From positions 682,001-746,000 of the forward strand of contig CAWUHX010000128.1 in assembly GCA_963922205.1 (NCBI GenBank): a stretch of DNA of 64,000 bases, read 5' to 3'. Below are positions 45,001 through 57,000 of the stretch, one piece after another. Below the pieces are notes generated by a model. It did no database searches and was not told where the DNA came from. It worked only from the letters and a program-made list of their open reading frames with translations. The position numbers and the translations under genes were made by a program. This DNA is from Romanomermis culicivorax (lineage: Eukaryota > Nematoda > Enoplea > Mermithida > Mermithidae). Each line of letters opens with the position of its first letter. The first letter of the stretch is position 1.

Positions 45001-48000
45001 TTATATTTTTTACTCGTTACAATGTGTCTGTGGTTATTTTGATGGTTTTATTACACTCTTTACTCATTAGTGACTTATATTTCGGTAGACTCGCCCTAGT
45101 ATTAGGTCTTTTCAACCATTTTTGCGCACAGTTCCATAAAAGTGACAAAAGAAATATTTGTCACAACACAGACTGCCTACCGTCATTCATGTTTTCGTTT
45201 TCTTTTAATGTTTTTTTCATTCGGAAAACCCTCATGAAAATGACGGCAAAATCTTTTTCATATTGTTTCATGTCTGGTAGCGGATGTGACTATGGTAGCG
45301 GTCGTGCACTAGGTAGCGGATGTGCACTAGGTAGCGGATGTGCACTAGATAGCGGATCTGCTACCCAATCAATAGCGCAGCATGTGTAAAAATATAACGG
45401 ACCCAGACCCGAAATTACCCGACCATTTTGCTGTACCCGGACCCGATATTTCTAAAATTTTGGAACCGATACATCTAGTGATTACTGATTTTGAAAAGTT
45501 GGTAGGTGCTGATTTCTCGGTGTTTTACTTTACCGCAATATTGCCACTCAATGTTCTACACAACATATATCATACCTATTAGAGCTCGGAAGTGTTATAT
45601 ATTGAGTTAAAAGTTAGCAATCGCTGAAAAAAATGCTTTCGCTTGAAAGAAAAGAAAATACATGCTCATAATTCCGCAGAAAAATGTTACACTTTCTGAC
45701 CAATTATGGCTCCAGAAACAAGACCGAACAAACATTTTTGTCTTGATTTTGTGGCCTACCTGCATTAATTGCGGCTAAGCCAAAGTTTGTGGGTGGGTGG
45801 TCGTCAATATGTTGAGGCAACCTGTTCCCGCCACTCGGGGCTTCAGTAAAAGTTAGGCTCGGTCTGGGACTTGAACCCAGGACCTTGCGGCTACCGTCCG
45901 CACGCTTTAACCAACTGAGCAAACCGAGCAGCGGGAAAGGTGCTCTCTTTTTGCAACAATTCGTAGTTGAGGTGGCTGCTTTGGCCACTCTCAACAAATA
46001 ACTGCCTATTCCATGGCTACAACAAGTATGATATACGTTATTGCGTATAACCGAACGATATGTACGATGATCGTCTTATTATGGTATTCAATTGGGCATA
46101 TCGATACCCAGTGACATTTGTCTTGGCCGTTTTTAGGATAACTGAGTGACTGACCAGTTCTACATCCGGTTAGTTATTTCATAAATCGATTGGCAGTAAT
46201 TTTTTGTTAATATTTGGTTCGCTCTCGGATTAAGTGATAGTCCCCTAGTTGCCACTTGACTTATCCAGGTATCTGCCTTGTCAGGTTTTTTTCGAATTAT
46301 TTGAAAAAAGTATATCCAATTTTCAAAAAACCCCTCGAACAATTTTTCTTTTCCAAGTTGATATGACGTAAAAATTGCTCAAAATAGTGGTGGAGGAAGA
46401 TAATCAAACGTGAGTGTTTTTCTAAGTGAATGTCATAAATTATGGATCATTAAAAAATGGCAACGTTCATTGTTTTGAAATTACTGAGCTAGAAGAGAAC
46501 ATTATTTTGTAATTGATGAGTTAAAAATATTTGGTCGCTGTTTGATATGCAAAAAGCATTTAAAGCATGAGTGCATTCAAAATTTCAAGTTTTTTGAGTA
46601 ATTTTGAAATGTAGAAATGATAATGATTGAGAATCAAGAATTACACGAATCGCACCACTCAGGCCTGTAGGCAGGGCGGTTTTGGGCCATGACTCCTCCC
46701 CCTAGATGTTTCAAGTGTTGAAAAAAGCAAAGAAAGCAAAAGCAAAGCAACCTTTGATTTTTTTCTTCAAGAAAAGGTCAAGAGTCAGAAATGCAAATCT
46801 TACAGTACATTGAGTGAGAAAATGTGTGCACCTAAAGAATAAAATTCCTGGCTACAGGCTTGACACCACTTACGATCAGCAATGCTACAGTCAGACAAGT
46901 GAACTTATCGGCTGTTAATTGTAGTGGACAGACATAAATTATTATTAATCCATTTTGGCACTTTTACTCTCGAAAACACTGGAAAATGTTTTGTGTGGAA
47001 TAAAGCCTGATACATGCATACATTTTTTCCATAGAGCAACATTATTCTACTAATTCAATAACATTAAGATCTCGAAACATTTTCTGTGAAGGTGTATGCA
47101 AAATTTTATTTTTTTGAATATAATTTTGCTGCTTCATTTCCAGACTATTTTTGTTGTTTTGTTTCCATAGTATTTTTGTGTTTAGCTAACGTTCAGCGAA
47201 GCCGAAACAATGCTCAATTTATCGGGTCATGCAACTCAGTTGAATGTTGTTGACCAAAATTCTTCTAAGAAACGTTTCTCGACTATTGTACGTCAAGAAG
47301 TGTCCGCCGGCAGTGTAAAAGTGGGCGGAGAAGATAAGGAGAAAGAAGATGACGACGAAGAAGACGCTTCGTCCTGCTTGGGATCCAGCGTCACTTGCAG
47401 CGAAACTAGTTTCGAACTCGGCCGAACGGAAGATTTCGAATCTCATTTTACCGACCAACAACAGCAACAAGACGCCCAAATTTTTGTCTTGGATAATAAT
47501 AATAAGTCCTTAGGGAATGTGTTAGATAACCTGAAAATAAACAATCGATCTTCCGCCGAAAATGGAAGCACTTCGGTTACTACGACGAATACGATCCTGG
47601 TAAATATTTTAGAAAAAGAAGAACAAAAAAGCGATCAATGCTTTAATGTAATAGAAGGAAACGTAAGAATAAACGACGACGACGACGTTAATCCTATTTT
47701 TTCTACTATAGACGCCCAGCAGAAGGACTGTCATAATTCCAATACAGTAAGCTATTCTTACGAAAAAGGAAAACTAGTCATTGCTACTGCTGTTGCTAAT
47801 GGAGGAGGAAACAAACACTTTTATAGTGATTCTAGTCTATCGGACGACAAGACGGCTGGGAAATATCTTGAAAATTGTTCTAAGTTTGACATTTTGGTGA
47901 ATAATTGCGAAAAAATCGTCGGAAGTTTAGAACGGAAGAATAAAGAAAAAGATATTCGTTTGAACGACATAGAAAACGAATTGGCCAATTTGGATACGAA

Positions 48001-51000
48001 TATGCCGGAATTAAATTTCGACGAATTAGAGAAGCATCTACACGACGCTGTTGAGGAAAGAGAGAAAACGCAAAGAGAAGTAATTAAATTATGTATGCTG
48101 AGCATTATAAACTTAATTTTGAAAATTATATTAGAATCAAGTGCCTTGTATCATAACTACAAAAAAGCAATTCGCAAAAACGCCTGTAAAATGACCTATA
48201 AAAATTAAGCATCATAGGCCTTCAAATGCTATTACTTCATTCTCTAATATACAGAATATTCAAGAATAGGATTGCATCCCTTCAGGTTATGACTTAATAC
48301 TATACAAAATATTAAAAGCAGTGATATCCGATACAAAAATTTCTGAAGTTCACATCTCGGAGCGCTATAAAGCGGGATTTTAAATGCTCCGATCTTAGAA
48401 TCTACTCGATCTTCATCAACCTGGTCGACATTTTATTAGAATCGATTTGATTCCCACTATTGGCCGGTATTTCGCTTTATTAACAAGCCATATGCGTCAT
48501 TCTGATCTATTTATATATGTTTCTCGTTCATAAAAAATTGAAGCTTTTATCTCTGCAGTATAACTACACACGGTTCAGTACGTCATAGAAACAGTTCTCA
48601 CTTCACATTCAAGTCGAACGAAGATCGTAACTTGAGTTATTCACACCCCGAAACTCAATCGTCTACTTTCCATTCCATAACCTTCTCACTTTCTGACTGT
48701 CGCTTTTTCTTCTTATTCAGATATTGAGCGAGGAAGTCAGACGGCGTTTAGCGTTTGACGATTCGGAAGGAAAAATGAACGGTGATGATTCTGACGTCGA
48801 AGTTAACCATAAAACATTCAGCAATATTAATATTAATAATAGATCCAAGCATAAACAATCGAACGTAGGAATGGAGGTAAGAAATCGTTCTTCTTTCTTT
48901 TTTGAACGGACGGCAAATTTTTCTCTCTGATCCGTTTTTGGTCCGAATTTCATAGATAAAACACTGAAAACATAAACATCATATGATTTGATTTTTTCTG
49001 CCAAAAGTCCGCACAAACTGGATCTGAATTTGGCGCTTTTATCTGGAAGTTTTAATTTTGGCGAAAAACAACGGAATAACACCAATTTTTATTCATATTT
49101 TTCTTCGTTCAACGCTGAATTCGTTCATCTACCTTTTCGACTACAGCTTACTTGGTTGAGAATATTTTATGCATCATCTAAACATTTTTGAGGGTGGACC
49201 CTACATGCACATAGGGGGTTAGGGCAGAAGTCCTCAAGGTCGGATTTTCCAGGTAGGGATAAAGTTTGAAATTTTCGGGCATTGTGTAGCTAAATATGCA
49301 CTAAACACGTCATTTTTTATCAAAATTAGGCAACCAGTGATCAATTTTTAGAACTTTAGGTAGGGGTACCCCTCTCGTACTTCTCTATATGGGGCAGTCT
49401 GGGGGTGGGGAGTAAACCCTCCTACTTGAAACCTCTGATACTCCCCTCCCTAGCCCGAAAAATTCGTCAAATACCTCCCTGAACTTTTTTAAGAAAATTT
49501 TTTTTGATTACTTTCTACATATTATATGTATGATAATAATGCTTTATGGAGTACTTTTTGGGGTTTTTGCTTACTCATCACAATCTTCCTTGATAAAAAG
49601 TCCGAGGATCCCCCTGGAAAGTTATTGCCGCGCATGTCTTGGGCTGGATTATGGCATATTATAAACGAACGTGTTCAAGTGTAGTGTACATATATTCTTA
49701 CTTAAGATGAGGTTGAAAAAATATCATTGAGTAGAAGACGTTAGAAAAACTGGATAGGTGCTACGATTTAATTTTCAAAAATCATTTTTATTTTACTTTT
49801 CGAAATTTTTGTTTTCTGGGGAGATTCTCTGAAATCAATCGAAAATTCTCTGAAATCGGCTCACTAGTTGTGTTTTCTTCATTTACTAAAATTCTGTTCA
49901 TACTACGAGTATGGTAGTACAATCATTCTTACCAATATGATTTAAATTTTTTTATGATTCTATATTTTCCTATTTTTTTCGATCTTTGTTCGCGTAAAAT
50001 GAATCATTTCTCTTCACTTTGAGCGAATGTGCGTCTAGGATCGTGCAGTCGCTCCTTTCGAATCTCCTCTTTTCTCAATGATTTATTGCAGTCATTAGAA
50101 TTGGTTGGCTAATAAAAAAAGAATTGTCTCAAAGGTGATCAGTTTGTTAACGTGACGTCACTATAGAGCACAAAGTATTAGAGAATCCGTTTCCTCATTT
50201 GCTGCGTTTTCCCTTTCGTTTCCGTAACTGTCTTTCTCCCAACAAAGCTTGTTGTACCTGAGCTGTACAAGAAGAATGTTACGGTTTCTCGTTCCCGTGC
50301 GAATGTAAGTTGCAAGCAACGCTTCTAATAAGCTTATTCCGGTTACGTACGACGTGTACATATAGATTCACTTACCGGCTTAGCTAGCAGTGCTTTTTGT
50401 CCTCGAGATTGGGACGTTTGTAGACGCACCCAAATAGAGCAAGGGAGTTTTTTCCGAACGGCCCCAAATCCTACCGCCTTCCCTCGAAAAACCCTTAACG
50501 ACTAATGCTGAAATAGCTGTCATAGCCGTGTAACGCTATAAAGCTTAGCGTGCATTTTATATAGCGTGTTTTCACGCCTTTATTCATTTCTTTTTGTCTT
50601 CCTGATTGTATTATCAGTCATGGTAACATGAACCGAGACGAGAAACATGCTCGTTTCTCGCTTTTTTACGTTAAGACTAAATTTTTTACTGTACACGAAG
50701 AGACTAATAGGTTTTTGTATTGTTGATTTATGCCTTGTGATATATTAGCTCGTGATGTGCACTTTGCATACATTTATGGAATTTTTCTTCCGTTCAGTTC
50801 GAATTGTATGATAGACGTTCCTTCGAAAGATGACTGTTCCAAAGCATCATCAGTGGTGGAATAAGGTATTTATTTACGACTAAGTTATAATTATGATTAC
50901 ACCTCTTGTAATACCTATGATTAATTAGTATTAGCAACAAATGCATTAAAATTTTTCTTCATAAATCTTGATTGCTGACTTAAGTTTTCCCAGCTAATTC

Positions 51001-54000
51001 ATTGGTGTTCAAAGACAGAAATCCTTAACGGTTTTCCGATATATTTTCAGTTCCCAATGGGTAACTATTTTTGAGATTTTCGCTTCAATTGATCAGACTG
51101 ACATTTTAGCTTTCTAAATAATTTAAAATAATATTAAGATGCCGTAAGCCGAACCTGAATGAATTTGAAAGAATGCCTTATTCTATTTTAGAAACATTAT
51201 GTGTCTAGTTCCTGATTCACTTATTTTCCATGGTGGATATGTATGCTCTGCGGGGAATCGAATCGAATGAATCACTTTGAATAACATATTAACGTAACCA
51301 TCTATAAATAGACATGAAACTATTTATGAGTCGGATATTGACGGCGATCCTAGATACTTCGAGCTTCCAATCTCTAGGATGACTGACTTCAAACCGAAAT
51401 TTCACCCTTTCTCCAATTTATGACACCTATTGAACAAATAAAAGCTATCAAGCAGGAGTGACTGAAAATGATTTTTCTTTGAAAAAACAACGTTATTTGC
51501 AAACCTGTAGTTGGGGGGATTGAGGGGGGGGGAACCCCAACTTGGCCAACCCTATGCCCAACTCCCCAGACTTAGAAAAATTAGAAAAAATTGGCAAAAA
51601 GTGCCTTTTTTGGGAAAATTTTCAACTCTTTTCGACCCCTCCCCCCCCCCCCCCCCAAATTTCCGGTTTACCCCCCACCAACTGGTCGGACCTCTTACAT
51701 GTATGGTTATTTGTAGATTTTAATGAGCAATTTTAAAGAGCAAAGATCGTTTTTCCCGGAAATGCCTTAATTTGCCTGCGTGCAAAAGATTAGAATTCAT
51801 TTATAACTTTTCTACGTACATACTTTTCATTTTATGGACGACCTCTTTTAGCAACAATCTAGTTTTTATCGCAATATCTTCCTTACTGTCATTGCTTGAC
51901 GCAACTATTGCTGATGGATGAAAGAAGCTGAATTTTTTGTAATTACGGAGGACTTGAAAACGTCAGCTTGCAGGAAAAAAGTAATTAGAATCTGAAAAAT
52001 GTCAGTTTTTTTAATTCAACGGGGATGGAGACCGAAGTTTTCAGTTATCGTTTAAAAAAGCAGATGCTCGCAAGCAAGCACCGTTCCGTGTCGTAGGTAA
52101 TTAGTTCGTCGATTTGTAAAATTCATGCTATAAGCTACTCTGGGCAATAAAGAATCCTGTAGAAATCACGCGGTTTTAAAAACTAACGACATTTCCACTT
52201 ATTCTTTTATAGTAAATATGAGCAAGCTTCCATTCTATCGAGGAAATCGCTAAATTTCTGCAAATCCTGTTTTGTTGAACTCACTTTCTTTAGACATTTT
52301 TCAAATAGACGAGGATGAACCATGGCACACCGGAATTATCCGGAAACACGTGGAACATATAAATAAGTATAGCGACTGAGAACTTATTCCATAAGAATCC
52401 TCAGTTTCATTTCATGATGCATGGGAGTCTGTCGGATCCAGTTTCACCAAGATTTCCAGGCTCGAGCTGATGTCGACATTGGCTCTATTTTTATGACTTT
52501 CACTTGGTCTTTCTTGGTCATAATAAAGACTGGACTTTCTTTGACTGCACGACTTTCATAACAGATAATAAATTCCTTTCTCGACGTAAAATCGAGCATA
52601 GCTTTATCTTCGTTCGATATGCTTTGCATGGCAGTTGAATGTCGATTTGAGCTGGAGTCTAGAAATGGCTATGTTATAATTTTAGCTAAGGTCCAGTACA
52701 GCTTAGCTGGTGTAATAGAACTAGGCCCTGGTATCAGAACTTTCATGACCGAATATTCATCTAGTGACGGTTAAAATATGCCGTTCTGTTTTATTAGTTA
52801 TTCAACCAATTAGATTTACTGATTAATCGGTTACGAAAAACGCTACATTAAAGAGCTCCATGTGGTTTGGTTGCTCGTTCAGTCTATTCATTTCATTATT
52901 AAATCAAATGTCCTTCTTTTTTCTCGAAGAGGCAATGTTAATTTGTCTGGAAAAAGACACCACTCCCTGCTGCTTCTGATTTTGGAGATAATTAAGATGG
53001 CTAGAAAATACTTAATGAAGAGCAATTAACTTCCTTGTGTGTGCGTGTGTATGTGGATGCTGACTTGACTTTCATGTTTCGTAAGAAATAGTCTTGCTTG
53101 ATCACTATAATTAATATCCCGAAATTTTCCCACTAGATCTGACATTGTAATTTTGATCGACTATGTAGCTGATTTTAGTAATCGATATTGCATAAGGAAA
53201 AATTATCTTCCACTCTTAATACCTCGTGTCACGCTTCTACCACATTTCGTCCTCATTCCATCTTCTCGACCACATATATATGAGGCCTCAGGCGACGATT
53301 AATGTGTACCCTTAGATATAATTACAAGTCAGAATTTGTCGAAAATCGGTGATTTTGCCATGTTTCCGTTCGTAGGGTTGTTTCCAAGTAATTTTACTCA
53401 AAAAATTGCGTTTTTAAGCATTGTTTCTTTTGCTCTGAAAATTTTCCAAGTTGGATCTAGTGATCGTCCGGAGGTGCAATTTTACCTCCGGTCAGGGGCG
53501 GCCGATATATTAAGTCTGCCATGTATATTGAACGGACACTTGGTTGGTCCACTTTTGACTTTTTGACAATAATGTAATTGGATGTAATTCTGAGATCATT
53601 CACATCCTAATCCGATGCATAAGGTTCGGCCGGGATTGGCCAATCCCGAGAAAAAGTGTTCGGGATCGGGATTTTTTGGCACATGTAAATGAATGTATAT
53701 AAAGTTATAATGTGCTTCGTTTCAACACTTGTGACTAATTCTCAAACATTTCAATATGGAATTGTCGATTATATGTATGTGATAAAGTGATAGTCAGCTA
53801 ACCGAATCAGATTCTGTTGATTTCAAAATGAGATCACGTCAGTTGATAAAAAAATTCCATTTTTATCTGAATACAGCAGTGTTATCAGTTCACTAAATCC
53901 AATTCAAGAGCTGTAAATCCCAAAACATTACTTGATTGAGAAATACTCTTTATTAGATTAGCATATTTTAATCTAAGACAAGCTGAATCAGACTATACTT

Positions 54001-57000
54001 TGGAAACCATCAATTTTTGAACATTCAAATCAGTTTTCTGCTAATTTTGACCACAAGTGCGCGGATACTCGCGACAACTGTTCAGAAAGTAATCCTACTA
54101 AAACTTGATTGGAGTAGAATTTTACCAAACAGACGTTCATTTAGATTCTCAACTGAAATTTTTTGTTCGCTAAGTTCAAGGGAAGTATGTTAGAACTAGC
54201 TTCTACTCAATCTGCTTTAAATATTTATATTTTTGCTTAAGTAGCAGTTATTTTATATGCTAAGAGTCTAGATGATGCGACTCTGTGATACTAATGACTT
54301 TATGGGTATTGGTGTATGGTGAAACTTAACCTTATGCTCTAGTAACATCTACCTAACGATACTGTTCTTTATGGTCCAGGGAATTGGGTAGAAACACCTG
54401 GGGCCGGTTTCATCAAAGAGACTTAAGCTCCAGCTGAGCTGCAGCTTAAGCTGTAGCTTAACTTTATATGTTATACCATTGTCGTTAAGCTTCAGCTCAG
54501 CTGTGGCTTAACTCATGCACACAAAACATATCGAGAAAGTTAAGCTGCAGCTGAGCTGAAGCTTAACTCTGTATGTTATAAGATTGTGGTTAAGGTGCTT
54601 AATGTTTCCGATGTGTTTTGTGTCTATGAATCAAGCTACAGCTGAGCTGCAGCGTAACGACAGTGGTATAACATATAAAGTTAAGCTACAGCTTAAGCTG
54701 CAGCTCAGCTGGGGCTTAAGTCGCTTTGATGAAACCGGCCCCTGGACAGCAGTAAAAATTTTGTTGCTGGTCAGAACCATGAACTTTGCAGTCATTTATT
54801 TTTCCCATCAGCTAATGAGACTATCCAGCTTACAACAACAAGAAATCTGCTGCTCAGTATTTCCGAAAAAATAATGATTAATTTCATATACGATATTTCC
54901 AGGAAAATCCGACTTTTGAGAGTATGAAAGAACCGATAAATCTTGAAAATTAGTCTTTTGTTTTATAGGAAATTTTGTTATCAATCCCGATCCCGACCGG
55001 GATTGACCTAATCCCGATCGCGAAAAAACCTGATCCCGGCCGAACCTGCCAATGCATAGAATAGTCAAATCAGCACGTTTTCTAAAGATCATATGACATT
55101 TTTTCTCGGCAGGCGAAGAAAAATATCAGCTTCTTGCTGTATTTCACATTCCAAGAGAAGCTTTCTTGACCGAAAAAACTAACTACTATTTATTTCCTAA
55201 ATTTAACCTGAAAACTTCCGGCCAGAGGTCAGAGGTGTAAAAGCAGGCTGGATTCACCGGAGCCGAAGCCCCGAATGGTCGCTGGATCGCAATACTTATA
55301 AGATTTACCTATAAAACATATTGAATTTTTCCCCGTGAATTTTCAGTTAGAAGTAAATTTGTGTATAAATACCAGTACACTTGTAGTTTATCATTTCTGC
55401 CATAACCATCAGAAAGTAACTTTATTGCGTTGAGCATACAAACTGAAATTCGGAGACTTGAAAATTCTAAATTCTTGGAAACTTGTCACTTGGATTGGGA
55501 TCAATCACAGGTTCCTTCTAAAATCGAATTATCTTGATTGAGATCTTGTCGGAAATTTGTTATTCCTGCCGTTTTTCAGATTTGTTTCGTGAATGATGGA
55601 CTGCCCTCCGAAGAAGAAGATGATTTTAATGACGAGGATTCAATGGCAGGAGTTCCAAAAAGTCTATCAACTCCCAACCTCGGTTACGGAAAACAATGCT
55701 CAGAGGTTTGTGTAAAAAACGTTTTCTAGCCTGTTATTTTTCTGTCTATGTTTCGAATATGGCGTTGTAGTGATTTATAGAACATAATTTGAGCTTTCAT
55801 CCAAAGTCTTGTGAGTTACATCGAAAAACCCAGGAAACCATAATCGCTAATTTCAGATCCACTTTTACATTATTTGGATATAATTGACTTTTAAATATGT
55901 GAAGGACTACCCGTCGTTGGAGCGAAGCGCCAGTAGCTCCGGCGATTCGGAGAAGCGAGCATCGGAACTAAGGCGCGACGCGTTAGCCCGACAAGCGGTC
56001 GAAGATTCGGATTGTCAAATGAGGAAAATGAGGCTAGAAAGAGAAGCAAAAGTTATGTTGACCAAGGCCAAACAAGCCGCTCGAATGCAAATGGAATTGG
56101 AAAAACAGTTGAAGCTGAAACGATCGAAGTCCGACGTGGAAAAAATTGTATGATTTTTCAAAGCAATAGGGAACTGAATTCACAAAACGAATTGGCCGAT
56201 GAATAAAAAAATTTTATTTGTAATTCAAATGAATAAATTCTGTAGTTTTGCCTGTCAGTATCTGAAATGGACCTCGTTGAAAATTGAGATAATCATCAGA
56301 AGAAAAATAGTTAATCTTAAGTGAACCTCTTGAAAAAATATCCGTAATGTTTTCCCAATTAAAATGTCACCTTTTTTCATTATCATTGCTATTCCTTCAA
56401 CCACCCTGCTCAGAATGTTTGTAAACAAAATATTTTTCTTATCGCAGTCATTCTAATTAACATTTCTATGCTGCTTATTTTCTCTCCCTCTAGGTGGGCG
56501 TCACCTTGGGCAAAAGAAAATTGACCAGGCCGCAATTATCGAAAATGTGTATTACTCAGTTGTTGATTATAATAAACGACCTACATGCCCGTATTCAATC
56601 ATACAACGAAGAACTCGTTCATTTGTTAATAGAGCGGGACACGTTGCACATGGAACAGGATTCGATGCTTGTCGATGTTCAAGATCTTATACAGTAATTT
56701 TTTTATAGAAAACCTACTACTACCTTTTTTGTGACGATTAACCTAGTTAAAAGATAGTTGATTTTTTCATTTTCAAAACAAGTTTTATCGTTCCAAGTGT
56801 GCTATTGATCGATCTGATATCAGTTTCACTTTGAGTGCAAGAACAGTGGTGTTAAAAGAAATCAAAATTCAAAAAAGAAATTCGAAGAGATTTTCAGTTC
56901 TCTGCTGCATGAATACGAATTTATGGGTTTTTGATCAAATTCAGTGACCATTTTTCTTTATATTTTTGAGTTTTTTCCGACCAAAAGTATGGGAGTCTAT

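Larger units (their letters stand above)
44253..45371. mobile_element. Mutator-like element (MULE) 1, internally deleted
   Basis: Left end GGGTCGGTGCCACATCC, right end GCTACCCAATCA. Duplicated flanks atagcgca lie at 44245-44252 and 45372-45379, extendable to 9-10 bp. Iterated 18-bp units CACATCCGCTACCTAGTG face inward from both ends (about six left, four right). The interior holds a transposase C-terminal relic on the minus strand. The second copy, in the opposite orientation, is at 61551-63604. Confidence 0.85.
43673..45477. mobile_element. hAT-like element with GGACCCGGACCC ends, carrying a MULE
   Basis: Inverted ends TAGATGCATCGG and CCGATACATCTA with a perfect 8-bp duplication gtgattac (43665-43672, 45478-45485). 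Same family as 4787-7046. A MULE (44253-45371) is inserted inside it. Without the MULE it is about 680 bp with no coding capacity. Confidence 0.88.

Noticed and set aside
47219-47479. 86-codon minus ORF
   Set aside because: A shadow of SCHIP1 exon 2.
54584-54874. 96-codon plus ORF
   Set aside because: It crosses the palindromic fold-back MITE at 54400-54742 and reads its repeats.
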